Assembly: GCF_011752975.1 (NCBI RefSeq) | Contig: NZ_VWWP01000001.1 | Coordinates: forward strand, 1 to 64,000 | Direction: 5' to 3' | DNA length: 64,000 nucleotides | Origin: Chryseobacterium sp. Tr-659 | GTDB taxonomy: Bacteria > Bacteroidota > Bacteroidia > Flavobacteriales > Weeksellaceae | Part shown: positions 52,736-62,700 of the stretch, piece by piece | Numbering within the stretch: position 1 is the stretch's first letter | Layout of the letters: every line of letters starts with the position of its first letter | Notes under the pieces: generated by a model | Databases searched by the model: none | Seen by the model: the letters and a program-made list of their open reading frames with translations, nothing else | Told to the model about the DNA's origin: nothing | Position numbers and translations under genes: made by a program

Positions 52736-54280
52736 ATGAAAAAATATCTTTTATTGTTTATCATCGCGATTTTCGTGATGTCTTGTTCAAAAAAAGTAGA
52801 AGTAAAAGGGAAAATTACAGGAAGCTCTCCACTGGAAAGAATTGAGTTTGTGGAAGCTTCAGGAGTAGGAACCCTGCCTTTGATTAATATTGGTTTAGAT
52901 AAAGACGGAAACTTTTCAGGAAATTTTGAGGCTCCTAAAGATGGGATGTATGTGATCAACTATGCAAACAAACAAAACCTGATCTATCTTGAAGGAGGAC
53001 AAAAAGTGAACATCTCAGGAAATGCAATGACTTTCCCTAATGAGTACGTAATTACAGGTGATGCTAAAAAGAACAATGATTTTCTTTCCGGAACTCAGAA
53101 GTTCTTAGGTGAGTACGGAACCAAAGTTAATTTAGGTGCATTAATGAGCGGAGATGAAGCTGCATTTTTAAAAGGGATGCATAAAGTAGAGGCAGACATT
53201 AATAAAAATGTTGATGACCTTGCTAAGAAAAACAACCCTAGCAAAGCCCTTCTGGATTGGAAGAAAAATGATGTGAAAGTTACTATCCTGAATTTGCTTG
53301 CCAACTACGAGATGTCACACGGTCCAATGTCTGGTAATCCATCATACAAAGCATCTAAAGCTTTTAAAGATTATGAAACTCAGCTTGAGACAGATAAAGA
53401 AGCAATGGTGAAAACTATTCCGCTTTACAGACAATATCTTCTTGTAAAAATGACTCCTGATTTCCAGAAATATGCAGAAGCAAACAGTAAAGGAAAAACA
53501 GGAATTACTACTTCCGAGATGTTTGCTCAATATTTAAAAACTAAAAAAGACTTATCTCAAACTGCAAAAGATTATCTTTTAGCGTTTGTAATGGCTCAGG
53601 CAGATATTCACCCAACGACTCCTGCTGCGAACATTGATAAAATTAAAAAGATTATTGATACAGATATCAAAGACGCTACTATTAAAAGTGACCTGCTAAA
53701 AATGCAGGTAGCTATTACAGGACTTAAAGTAGGAGAAGCAGCTCCTGAAGCAGCTCTAGTAAAACAGGACGGAAAAGCTTACCAGCTTTCTGAAAACAAA
53801 GGGAAACCTTATATGTTATTCTTCTACGCTTCGTGGAACCCTTACATCGGTGAAGCTACGGTGCCTGTTTTAAAAGAAGTGGTTAATTTCTATAAATCTA
53901 AAATGAACTTTGTATTTGTAAATGTAGACGATACAAAAGATCAGTTCATTAAAACAAGCAATTCATTGCTTAAAGGCATCCAGGGAGTAAATGTTTATGG
54001 AGAAGGAGGAATGGAATCCGATATTGCAAAGAAATATGGGGTTTACGGATTCAAATTACCTTGCTTTGTGATTATCGATAAAGACGGTAAAATTGCCAGC
54101 AGATCTTTTGTAAACCTTGGAGAACAGGAACTGGTAACAATTCTTGATAAACTGACAGGTCTTTCAGCACCAAAAGTAAATCCGAATATGCAATTGCAGC
54201 CACAATTACAAATTGATCCGGCAGCTGCCCAGCAACAAGCTCCACAGCCCGCAAATCCACAGCCGGCTCAGACAAAATAA
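52736..54280 (+). CDS. TlpA-like lipoprotein with DUF4369 and a CxxC-less thioredoxin domain
   Basis: This 514-residue lipoprotein has its lipobox at residues 14-17 (VMSC). A DUF4369-type domain follows (about 20-115, VKGKITGSSPLERIEFVEASG), then a helical middle part. The C-terminal redoxin/TlpA-type thioredoxin domain covers about 340-480 (GEAAPEAALVKQDGKAYQLS, then YMLFFYASWNPYIGEATVPVL). Where TlpA proteins have WCxPC this one has W367-N-P-Y and no cysteine pair, so it cannot do dithiol chemistry. The tail is Gln/Pro/Ala-rich. It is a single gene with a terminator. It may be a structural or binding derivative of a TlpA protein. Confidence 0.9.
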   Translation: MKKYLLLFIIAIFVMSCSKKVEVKGKITGSSPLERIEFVEASGVGTLPLINIGLDKDGNFSGNFEAPKDGMYVINYANKQNLIYLEGGQKVNISGNAMTFPNEYVITGDAKKNNDFLSGTQKFLGEYGTKVNLGALMSGDEAAFLKGMHKVEADINKNVDDLAKKNNPSKALLDWKKNDVKVTILNLLANYEMSHGPMSGNPSYKASKAFKDYETQLETDKEAMVKTIPLYRQYLLVKMTPDFQKYAEANSKGKTGITTSEMFAQYLKTKKDLSQTAKDYLLAFVMAQADIHPTTPAANIDKIKKIIDTDIKDATIKSDLLKMQVAITGLKVGEAAPEAALVKQDGKAYQLSENKGKPYMLFFYASWNPYIGEATVPVLKEVVNFYKSKMNFVFVNVDDTKDQFIKTSNSLLKGIQGVNVYGEGGMESDIAKKYGVYGFKLPCFVIIDKDGKIASRSFVNLGEQELVTILDKLTGLSAPKVNPNMQLQPQLQIDPAAAQQQAPQPANPQPAQTK

Positions 54281-54300
54281 TAAACTTTAACACAGTATAG

Positions 54301-54329
54301 AAACCTTATCCTCGGATAAGGTTTTTTTT
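54301..54329 (+). terminator. Terminator after the TlpA-like gene
   Basis: AAACCTTATC pairs with GATAAGGTTT around CTCG, followed by T residues. Confidence 0.85.
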
Positions 54330-54388
54330 ATTGTATTTTTGCAAACTGAAACGTAATGGTTTCAATTAGGAAAATAGAAAAATTTAGA

Positions 54389-55801
54389 ATGAGTAGGAAG
54401 AAAAAAAGAGATCTAATTCTTGAAAATATAAAGCTATTGACTGCCGGAGCAAAAGGCGTGGCAATAGGAAGGACAGAAGAAGGAAAAGCTGTGATGGTTT
54501 CAGGAGCAATTCCGGGAGATATTGTGAATGTAAGAGTGAAAAAAGCAAAGTCAAAATATTATGAAGGCGAAGCAATTGACGTTCTTGAAAAGTCACCTTA
54601 CAGAGTGGATCCTAAATGTATTCACTTCGGAACCTGCGGAGGATGTAAATGGCAGAATATGAGCTATGAAAAACAGCTTGATTTTAAACAGGAAGAAGTC
54701 TATAATAATATCAAAAGAATCGGAGGAATTGAAAACTTTGAAACCGTATCAATCCTTGGTTCCGAAGAACAGTATTTTTACAGAAATAAAATGGAGTTTT
54801 CTTTCTCTAATGCGAGATGGCTTACTCAGTACGAAATCAGTTCAGAAGAAAATTTTGGAAGCAGAGATGCATTAGGATTTCATATTCCGGGAATGTGGAG
54901 TAAGATTCTTGATCTGAAAGAATGTTTCCTTCAGGAAGACCCTTCCAATGCAATAAGACTGGCTGTAAAAGAATATGGTGTAAAGAACGGACTGGATTTC
55001 TTTGATGTAAGAAACCAGGAAGGTTTTTTAAGAACTCTGATGATGAGGCAGAACTCCAAAGGCGAATGGATGGTGCTTTTCCAGCTTTACAGAGAAGAAA
55101 AAGAGAACAGAGAAAAACTTTTTGAATTCTTATTGGAAAAATTCCCTCACATCAAAACATTGGTATACGCGATCAATTCAAAACAAAATGATTCCATTTA
55201 TGATCTGGATATCAATGTCTATTTCGGAGAAGGTTATTTAATGGAAGAAATGGATGGACTGAAGTTCAAAATTGGACCAAAATCATTCTTTCAGACCAAC
55301 TATAAGCAGGCATTGGAATTATACAGAAAAACACTTGAGTTTGCAGATCTGAAAGGTGATGAAGTTGTTTATGATCTCTATACAGGAACAGGAACAATAG
55401 CCCAATATGTAGCAAGAAATGCAAAACAGGTAATCGGGATAGAATCTGTACAGGAAGCAATAGATGCGGCAATAGAACACGCCGCATTAAATGGCCTTAC
55501 CAATTGTACTTTCTATTGTGGTGATATGAAAGATATTTTCAATGATGAATTTATGGCTAACCACCCTAAAGCAGACGTATTGATTACCGACCCTCCAAGA
55601 GACGGGATGCACCAGAAAGTAGTAGAGCAGATCTTAAAACTTTCACCGGAAAAGGTAGTTTATGTAAGCTGTAACTCCGCTACACAGGCAAGAGACCTCG
55701 CATTAATGAAAGATCATTATACAGTAGTGAAAATATTACCGGTGGATATGTTCCCGCAAACCCACCATGTTGAGAATATCGCATTGTTGGTTAAAAAATA
55801 A
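54389..55801 (+). CDS. rlmD: 23S rRNA (uracil-5-)-methyltransferase RlmD
   Basis: RlmD/TrmA-family enzyme that makes 5-methyluridine in 23S rRNA. I prefer the ATG at 54389 (MSRKKKRDLILENIKL, giving 470 residues) to one eleven codons earlier, which would lie next to the presumed transcription start. A TRAM domain (about residues 12-70) and the iron-sulfur cysteines are visible (CIHFGTCGGCKW). The SAM-binding motif is VVYDLYTGTGTIAQYVA (about 325-341). The catalytic region has DPPRDGMHQKVV and the cysteine motif YVSCNSATQARDL. A TATTTTTG -7 element lies near 54335. The DUF6452/DUF6048 genes follow. Confidence 0.92.
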   Translation: MSRKKKRDLILENIKLLTAGAKGVAIGRTEEGKAVMVSGAIPGDIVNVRVKKAKSKYYEGEAIDVLEKSPYRVDPKCIHFGTCGGCKWQNMSYEKQLDFKQEEVYNNIKRIGGIENFETVSILGSEEQYFYRNKMEFSFSNARWLTQYEISSEENFGSRDALGFHIPGMWSKILDLKECFLQEDPSNAIRLAVKEYGVKNGLDFFDVRNQEGFLRTLMMRQNSKGEWMVLFQLYREEKENREKLFEFLLEKFPHIKTLVYAINSKQNDSIYDLDINVYFGEGYLMEEMDGLKFKIGPKSFFQTNYKQALELYRKTLEFADLKGDEVVYDLYTGTGTIAQYVARNAKQVIGIESVQEAIDAAIEHAALNGLTNCTFYCGDMKDIFNDEFMANHPKADVLITDPPRDGMHQKVVEQILKLSPEKVVYVSCNSATQARDLALMKDHYTVVKILPVDMFPQTHHVENIALLVKK

Positions 55802-55874
55802 ATTTAATTAAATTTGAATTTCAAATTTGAATATAAAATGTCAGTTCCATCTGGCTTAAAATAAAAATATACAG

Positions 55875-56351
55875 ATGAAATATTTTAAATTTCTCATAGC
55901 TGTCTGCTTTTTAGGAATGCTTTTTTCCTGTGGAGGAGATGATGACATCTGTGAAAGTGGAGAAGGGACTCCGAGAATGAAGGTAAGTTTCAGATCAGCT
56001 GAATCGGGAAAAGATACTACTGTAGATACGCTGTATGTATCAGTAGACTATGGTGCAGGAAAAGTAGATTTGGGAAAACTTGCAAATATTGATTCCCGAC
56101 TAATTCCTTTACGGGTAGATGATTCACCTTATACAGATGTTTATTTCAAAACCAGGTACAAAGGTCCTGAATCTCAGGTGAGAGTAAGTTATGGTACGAA
56201 ATCAACCTATGTGTCTCCGGGATGCGGTATCAAAAAGTATTATGAGAATTTAAGTTCAGAATTAATCACTCCGAATCCTGTACTGAAACTGGAAAGCGGG
56301 CAAAATCAAATAGAGAATGAAGATAAGACTAATCTTTACCTTGTTTTTTAG
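55875..56351 (+). CDS. DUF6452-like lipoprotein
   Basis: This 158-residue lipoprotein has its lipobox at residues 16-19 (LFSC). The mature start, GGDDDICESGEGTPRMKVSF, matches the DUF6452 pattern of Flavobacteriia. Further conserved cysteine context is PGCGIKKYYENL. It probably sits on the outer-membrane inner leaflet or surface. Its 3' end overlaps the next gene by 35 bases in another frame. rlmD, this gene and the DUF6048 gene often occur together. The function is unknown. Confidence 0.82.
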   Translation: MKYFKFLIAVCFLGMLFSCGGDDDICESGEGTPRMKVSFRSAESGKDTTVDTLYVSVDYGAGKVDLGKLANIDSRLIPLRVDDSPYTDVYFKTRYKGPESQVRVSYGTKSTYVSPGCGIKKYYENLSSELITPNPVLKLESGQNQIENEDKTNLYLVF

Positions 56352-56979
56352 TTTATTAGGAATAATAGGCTTTGCGCAACATAAAAAGGAAGCCGGGAAG
56401 AAGGTTCATGAGAAATATAAACCTAACTTTATGGTTGGGCTTGATGTACTGAATACCGGAGTTGGATTTTTTTCTGATAGAAAGATGTACCAGGGTTTTA
56501 TTTCTTCAAAGATCAGGGGAAATGTTCATGCCATTGCTGAGGCGGGATTTGAAAAGAATATCTATCAGAAGAATGGATATGATGCCAAAGTAAATGGACC
56601 TTTTGTGAAGCTGGGAGCATTTTATATGCTGGCAAAAGATGCGGAAAATGAATTTAACGGATTTTATGCCGGAGGAAAAGTGGGAGGAGCATTTTATAAC
56701 CAGGAGTATATGGCAGTTCCCGTTCGTGGATTTGGAGGAAGTAACTTTTCTGAAGCGTTTCCTTCATCATCTCAGTCCTCTTTCTGGCTGGAAGGAACAT
56801 TAGGAGGAAGAGTACAATTGTTCAATTCCAATTTCTATATTGATGTGAATCTTCAGCCAAGATATCTGGTGTATACCTCTAAACAGGATGATATCTATCC
56901 GATGATTGTTCCCGGATTCGGAAGAAGTTCCTCAAAATTTAATATGGGATTCGCGTGGAATCTGGCATATAAATTTTAG
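56317..56979 (+). CDS. DUF6048-like outer-membrane beta-barrel protein
   Basis: This 220-residue exported protein has a signal peptide (residues 1-20, ending GFAQ). Barrel-like strands with alternating aromatic and small residues run to the end, which closes in FAWNLAYKF with a terminal phenylalanine. Family blocks include PNFMVGLDVLNTGVGFFSDRK and NGFYAGGKVGGAFYNQEY. It overlaps the DUF6452 gene by 35 bases, so translation is coupled and the two products probably interact. Function unknown. Confidence 0.85.
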   Translation: MKIRLIFTLFFSLLGIIGFAQHKKEAGKKVHEKYKPNFMVGLDVLNTGVGFFSDRKMYQGFISSKIRGNVHAIAEAGFEKNIYQKNGYDAKVNGPFVKLGAFYMLAKDAENEFNGFYAGGKVGGAFYNQEYMAVPVRGFGGSNFSEAFPSSSQSSFWLEGTLGGRVQLFNSNFYIDVNLQPRYLVYTSKQDDIYPMIVPGFGRSSSKFNMGFAWNLAYKF

Positions 56980-57003
56980 ATAAGATATACATGATCATAT
57001 AAA

Positions 57004-57030
57004 ATAAACCCGGAAATTTTCCGGGTTTAT
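57004..57030. terminator. Bidirectional terminator
   Basis: AAACCCGGAA/TTCCGGGTTT stem with a short AT loop between convergent genes. T runs flank both sides. Confidence 0.82.
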
Positions 57031-57488
57031 TTATTATTGTTAGTTATAATTTCTTTATACAGTTTTTCGAGCTCTTTCGGAGGAACTCCCGAGTCAAAAG
57101 TTGAAGATGTATATACCTTGCCATCTGAAGTGATAGATATAGATGAAGCTAATGCAGCATCTGTAAACCGGGAAGATGTGGGTGCCTTAAGGTTGGAGAT
57201 TGTTGAAAGTTCAATCTGGCCTGCCTGTTCAGAAATTCTTTTCCAGTCATCAACAGATAAAGGAGAATGAGTAACTGTCTCATTTAAGGAGAATATTTTT
57301 AAGCCCGGTGAAAATGTGGTAATTCTTCTGGTTCCTCTTGTTTGTTCCTTTAATTCTATTTTTTCAATTTTTGATTTTTGTGTGGTATTTGTTAAGTTGT
57401 TTTTATTGATTTCTGTTTTATTTTGAGAAGTACAATTTGTGTTTGATAGGATTAGAAATGTTACTATTAATAATGAATAAGCTTTCAT
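57027..57488 (-). CDS. Hypothetical exported protein (possible lipoprotein)
   Basis: This 153-residue protein has an N-terminal signal (residues 1-19) with a cysteine at the likely cleavage site (ILSNTNC), so it could be lipidated, though the lipobox is not ideal. The mature part has a Lys/Asn-rich linker and then a domain with SSRFTDAALASSISITSDGKVYTSSTFDSG. I recognise no family. It is convergent with the DUF6048 gene. Confidence 0.7.
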   Translation of the reverse strand: MKAYSLLIVTFLILSNTNCTSQNKTEINKNNLTNTTQKSKIEKIELKEQTRGTRRITTFSPGLKIFSLNETVTHSPLSVDDWKRISEQAGQIELSTISNLKAPTSSRFTDAALASSISITSDGKVYTSSTFDSGVPPKELEKLYKEIITNNNK

Positions 57489-57555
57489 TTTTATAACTGT
57501 TTTAATATTTGTGATTATTTTTTGAATATGTATTATGTATTATGTTAAAAACTGA

Positions 57556-57563
57556 TATATTTG
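57556..57563 (+). promoter_or_regulatory. Promoter -7 element for the M43 protease
   Basis: TATATTTG, 21 bases before the ATG at 57585. Confidence 0.5.
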
Positions 57564-57584
57564 CAAAGTTAATAAAAATAAAAG

Positions 57585-59603
57585 ATGCAAAAATCTACTA
57601 CTTCAAAATCTCTCTTTTTATTACCTCTGTTATGTGCCGGCTTAATGAGTGCACAAAAAACTGAAAATAATAGAAAGAAATTCGAATCTATAGCAAAAAC
57701 AACACCAATGGAGCTTGCTAAATCCAATGGATTCGACAGATGTGCTACTACTGAATACGAAGAATTTCTAAGAAGGAATTTCCCGGGAAGAATGACTACT
57801 GATCAGTTCGAGGCTTGGCTTAAACCATTAATTGAAAAAGCTAAAAACGAAAAATCACAGAATGGAGGTATTATTACCATTCCGGTAGTTGTTCACGTTA
57901 TCCACGGTGGACAGGCAGTAGGAAGTGCTCCAAACATTGTAGATGAACAGGTGATGTCTCAGATTGCTGTAATGAATCAGGATTATCGTAGATTAACGGG
58001 AAGTCCAGGATTTAATAATAACCCGGTAGGTGCGGATGTGCAGATTCAGTTTGCATTGGCAAAAGTAGACCCGAACGGAAACCCAACCAATGGAATCGAT
58101 AGAGTAAACCTTTGCCAGTCTACATTCAAAAAAGATGTAATTGAAGCTTTTGTAAAGCCGGAAACTATTTGGGACCCTACTCAATATATGAACATGTGGA
58201 GTGTGGCTTTTGCTTCACCTAATACAAACTTATTAGGCTATGCCCAGTTCCCGGATGGCTCAAACTTACCAGGATTAAATCCACTGGGAGGTTATGGCGT
58301 TACTGATGGAGTAGTTGCCAATTTTTCTACATTCGGAAGCAGTGACTTTAATACCAATAATAACTTCCTATTATCTGCTCCTTATGATAAAGGAAGAACA
58401 ATGACCCATGAAGTAGGTCACTTTTTAGGGTTAAGACATATCTGGGGAGATGCAACCTGTGGTGACGACTACTGTGCAGATACTCCTACGGCACACACTG
58501 CCAATTATAGCTGTGATCAGATTGCAAGCTGTAATGATGCTTCAGTTATGGAAATGGTTGAAAACTATATGGATTATACAAATGATACTTGTATGAATAC
58601 CTTTACAATCAATCAGAAAGACAGGATTACTGCTGTTATGAATAATTCTCCGAGAAGATCTACATTGAAGACTTCAACTAAAGATATCGCTATTCCTTTA
58701 TTTCCGAATGATGCAGAAGTAAAACTGGAAAGAACATGTTCAGCTGTTACATGTTCAGGTGCCTTAGCTGTACCTGTATCTTTATTTAACAGAGGTACTT
58801 CAGCGCTTACTTCAGCACAAATTACTTATACAATTAATGGTGTTGCGCAAACACCTTATAACTGGACGGGTAACCTGGCTCAGGATAAATCTCAGCTGCT
58901 TAGTCTTCCGGTACCTGCTGGTACGCTGGGAGGACCAATGACAGTAAGTATTGCAACTATAAACGGAGGAGCTGATCAAAGAGCTTCCAATAATACCATT
59001 AATGCTACATATGTTGGGGCGCCAATGCCTGTTGCACAAAATGTGATCTTTAATCTTCAATTGGATTATTATGGATCTGAAACAAGCTGGACATTAAAAA
59101 ACAGCGCAGGAACTACTGTGTACAGTGGAAGTGGGTATGCAGATGCAACAACCGCTAACCTGCCGGCACTAATCACTCAAAACTGGACATTAAGTACGGA
59201 TGATTGTTATACATTCACAATCAATGATGCCTATGGAGATGGTATTGCTCTTGATGGAGGATACTATAATATCACAACTCAGTCAGGAACGATCCTGATT
59301 TCCGGTGGAAGCTTCACCACATCTCAAAGAAAAGTGATGAAACCTCAGGTTTTAAGTACAAGTGAAGTGAATAAAAAAGATAATACTTTTGGAATTTATC
59401 CAAACCCTGTAAATGATATCTTGAATATTACTAAAGTTTCTGCAAAGGCTACATTCGAAATCCATAATACAGTAGGTCAGCTTGTGAAAAAAGGTAGTAT
59501 TGAAAATAATAAAGTAAATGTAGGAGAGCTGGTAAAAGGAAATTATATTATTACTGTAAAAGATAATAATAATTCGGAAAACTTTAAATTCATCAAAAAA
59601 TAA
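57585..59603 (+). CDS. Secreted M43-family zinc metalloprotease with T9SS sorting domain
   Basis: This 672-residue protein has a signal peptide (about residues 1-23, ending LMSAQ) and a pro-region. The M43 (pappalysin-type) catalytic site is HEVGHFLGLRHIWGD, with zinc ligands H275, H279 and H285 and E276 as catalytic base. Cysteines nearby (CGDDYC, SCDQIASC) support extracellular disulfides. A beta-sandwich domain (about 375-465) and a second domain with NDAYGDGIALDGGYY follow. The C-terminus is a type A T9SS domain (FGIYPNPVNDILNITKV, ending NFKFIKK). It would be secreted to the surface to digest protein. Confidence 0.94.
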   Translation: MQKSTTSKSLFLLPLLCAGLMSAQKTENNRKKFESIAKTTPMELAKSNGFDRCATTEYEEFLRRNFPGRMTTDQFEAWLKPLIEKAKNEKSQNGGIITIPVVVHVIHGGQAVGSAPNIVDEQVMSQIAVMNQDYRRLTGSPGFNNNPVGADVQIQFALAKVDPNGNPTNGIDRVNLCQSTFKKDVIEAFVKPETIWDPTQYMNMWSVAFASPNTNLLGYAQFPDGSNLPGLNPLGGYGVTDGVVANFSTFGSSDFNTNNNFLLSAPYDKGRTMTHEVGHFLGLRHIWGDATCGDDYCADTPTAHTANYSCDQIASCNDASVMEMVENYMDYTNDTCMNTFTINQKDRITAVMNNSPRRSTLKTSTKDIAIPLFPNDAEVKLERTCSAVTCSGALAVPVSLFNRGTSALTSAQITYTINGVAQTPYNWTGNLAQDKSQLLSLPVPAGTLGGPMTVSIATINGGADQRASNNTINATYVGAPMPVAQNVIFNLQLDYYGSETSWTLKNSAGTTVYSGSGYADATTANLPALITQNWTLSTDDCYTFTINDAYGDGIALDGGYYNITTQSGTILISGGSFTTSQRKVMKPQVLSTSEVNKKDNTFGIYPNPVNDILNITKVSAKATFEIHNTVGQLVKKGSIENNKVNVGELVKGNYIITVKDNNNSENFKFIKK

Positions 59604-59624
59604 AGATAACCTTTAAATATTAGT

Positions 59625-59655
59625 AAATCCCCGGGAGTCCTCGGGGATTTCTTTA
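59625..59655 (+). terminator. Terminator after the M43 protease gene
   Basis: AAATCCCCG pairs with CGGGGATTT around eight bases, followed by T-rich sequence. Confidence 0.82.
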
Positions 59656-59735
59656 TTTAAGGTATAGGTGGTTATATTGTTGTTTTTTTTCAAAAAAAAC
59701 CTAAATAGAGCTATAAATTAATAATAAAAAATGAT

Positions 59736-59743
59736 TAGATTTG
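59736..59743 (+). promoter_or_regulatory. Promoter -7 element for the large FN3/GEVED gene
   Basis: TAGATTTG matches TAnnTTTG and lies 25 bases before the ATG at 59769. Confidence 0.5.
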
Positions 59744-59768
59744 TATGATTAACATTAATGCAAACATT

Positions 59769-62700
59769 ATGAAGAAACTCTTTACCTCTTTAATTCTGTT
59801 TCTCTGTTTGATCAATATAGGCTTTTTATCAAAAGTCTCTGCTCAATCAGGTCAGATCGGGACAGGAACGGGTACCTCCGTGTATCTCCCCATACGTTCC
59901 TACTATGGATATAGTTATTCTCAGCAGATTTATACCGCTGCTGAAGTTTCAGCTGCCATAGGTACATCAACCTACATTACAGCCATCAAGTTTTATTCCA
60001 CTACCGTTGTACCTTCCCAGGATACCTATAAAGACTGGACGGTTTACATGGGGAATACAACTCAGAATAGCTTTGCATCCACTACAAACTGGGTTCCTTT
60101 AAGTTCTCTCACACAGGTATATTCAGGGGATATTCCTGATTTAACAAATGGAAGCTGGGTAACCCTTCAATTGGCAACACCATTTACATGGAATGGTACA
60201 GACAATCTTGTGATTGCTGTGAACGAAAAATCTCCAAGTTATTCGGATTCTCCGGGTGTTGCTTGGGGAGCCTATACTGCAGGTGCAAACCGAGGGATGA
60301 TCTATTATGAGGATGGAGCAAACCCAAACCCTGCATCACCTCCTACAGCTAAAGACAGATTATCAGATATTCCAAGAGTTCAGCTGGTAAGTCATCTTTT
60401 GACAGCCTGTACAGCTGCACCGCCAGCGAATATCTCGGTTAATAATGTAACCACAAGTACAGCTACTGTTAGCTGGAATACAGCTGTAGGTGCCACTTAT
60501 GTAGTAAGATACAGAAGTTTACCTTCAGGAACATGGCAGCAGATTAATGTGACTACTCCTCTTGCTGGAAGTACTCCAATTTCCGGATTGACAGAGCAAA
60601 CACAATATGAAGTTCAGGTAGCTACAGTCTGCGGTGGAACACAGGGAGCGTACTCACCAAGTACGAACTTTACTACACCTGCTCTGACCTATTGTACAGC
60701 CGGTTCTACAAGTTCTACTATCGATGGATATATCAGCCAGGTTACTGTTAACGGATTGGGTGCTCCTTCTATGGTAAGCAATTCAAATTTCAGCAACTAT
60801 ACGGATTATAGTGCAGATCCTACAAGATTAGTAACTCTGGTGAGAGGTAATACTGCCACAGTAAATGTTTCTAAAGCTTGGCCTGATTATCAGTGGAGCT
60901 TTGCCACTGCAGTCTGGATTGACTTCAACCGAAACGGAGTCTTTGAAACCAATGAAAGAGTCCTAAATAATGCAAGTAATACAACAACTCCGGTAAACGC
61001 TAGTTTCACTGTACCTGCCGGTGCTTATATTGGACCTCTTACAACGAAAATGCGTGTTGCTTTACGAGAAAGTAGTGCACCAGCAGCGTGTGGAACATTT
61101 ACTTATGGTGAAGTAGAAGATTATGCAGTAAAACTTATCGATCTTTCTGCATGTACTACAGCTCCGCCTTCCAATATTTCAGTTAATAATATTGGTCCGT
61201 CTTCAGCTAACGTAACGTGGACATCTGCAACTAATGCTACTTATATTGTAAGATATAGAAGCTTACCTGGCGGTACATGGCAGCAGATTGCTGTGAATAC
61301 TGCTATGATCAGTAATCAGTTACTTTCCGGGTTATTAGAGCAAACTCAATATGAAGTTCAGGTGGCTACTGTTTGCGGTGGTGTTACAGGGGCATACTCT
61401 CCGAGCGTAACCTTTACCACACCTGCTCTTACGTATTGTACAGCAGGACCTACAGCTAATACTGCTACAAGCGGGTATATCAATAACGTAACGGTTACTC
61501 CTACAAATACTCCGATGATGATCAGTAATTCAGGATCGGATGGTTATAAAGATTATACAGCTGATGCTACAAGGCTTGTTATCTTAGAAAGAGGAACAGG
61601 GAATACAAATAAAATTTCCGTAAACAAATACTGGCCAGGTACTACGAGTTCTTATGGAGTTTCTGCGTGGGTAGACTTTAACAGAAATGGACAGTTTGAA
61701 ACATGGGAGAGAATTCTAAATACTACTTATAATACAACTACTCCTGTAACGACTACTTTCTCAGTACCGAATGCTGCCGGAGGTGTTTATACAGGTACTC
61801 TTCCAACCCGTATGCGTGTTGTGATGAGATATTTTGATAATGCTAATGCCTGTGGAACATTCACTCAGGGAGAAGTAGAAGATTATGCAGTAAGATTTGT
61901 TGATCCTCAAAACTGTACAACAGCCGCTCCAACAAATATTACAGTAAATAATCTTACAGCAACTACTGCAACAGTATCATGGGTTTCTGCAGCAGGAGCT
62001 ACTTATAGCATAAGATGGAGAACTACACCTGGTGGAGTTTGGCAAACAGCTAATGTACCTGCGGGTCAGAACTTCTATGGTATCACAGGTCTTACTGAGC
62101 AGACTAATTATGAAGTTCAGGTAGCTACTACATGTAACGGAACTACAGGAGGTTATTCGGGATCGGTAACATTTACAACACCACCGTTGTCATATTGCCA
62201 GATGACAGGAACAGGAACTAACGACCATATTTCAAATGTAACCGTTACCTCTTCCAACCTTGGGGTTCCTCCAATGAATAATACTTCAGTACAAACTAAT
62301 TATATTAGTTATACAACTCCTGAGACTCTTATTACTTTAGATGTTAATTCTCAAAATAATAAAATCTCTGTAGCAAAAGGATGGACAGGTTCAACAGGGA
62401 ATGATGCAGTTACTGCTTGGATTGATTTCAACAGAAACGGTCAGTTCGAAACCAATGAACAAGTTCTTACTTCACCAGCTAATACCACTACGCCTGTTAC
62501 AAATGTATTCTCTGTTCCTGCAACAGCATATACAGGTCCGCTTACAACGACGATGAGAGTTGTACTGAAACGTACAAGTGCTCCTGTATTATGTCAGAAT
62601 GCAATAGATGGAGAAGTGGAAGATTACAGAGTAAGAATCCGTCCTTGTAGTAATGCAACTCCTAATACCCCTACATTTACACCAACGCACAATTCTGTTA

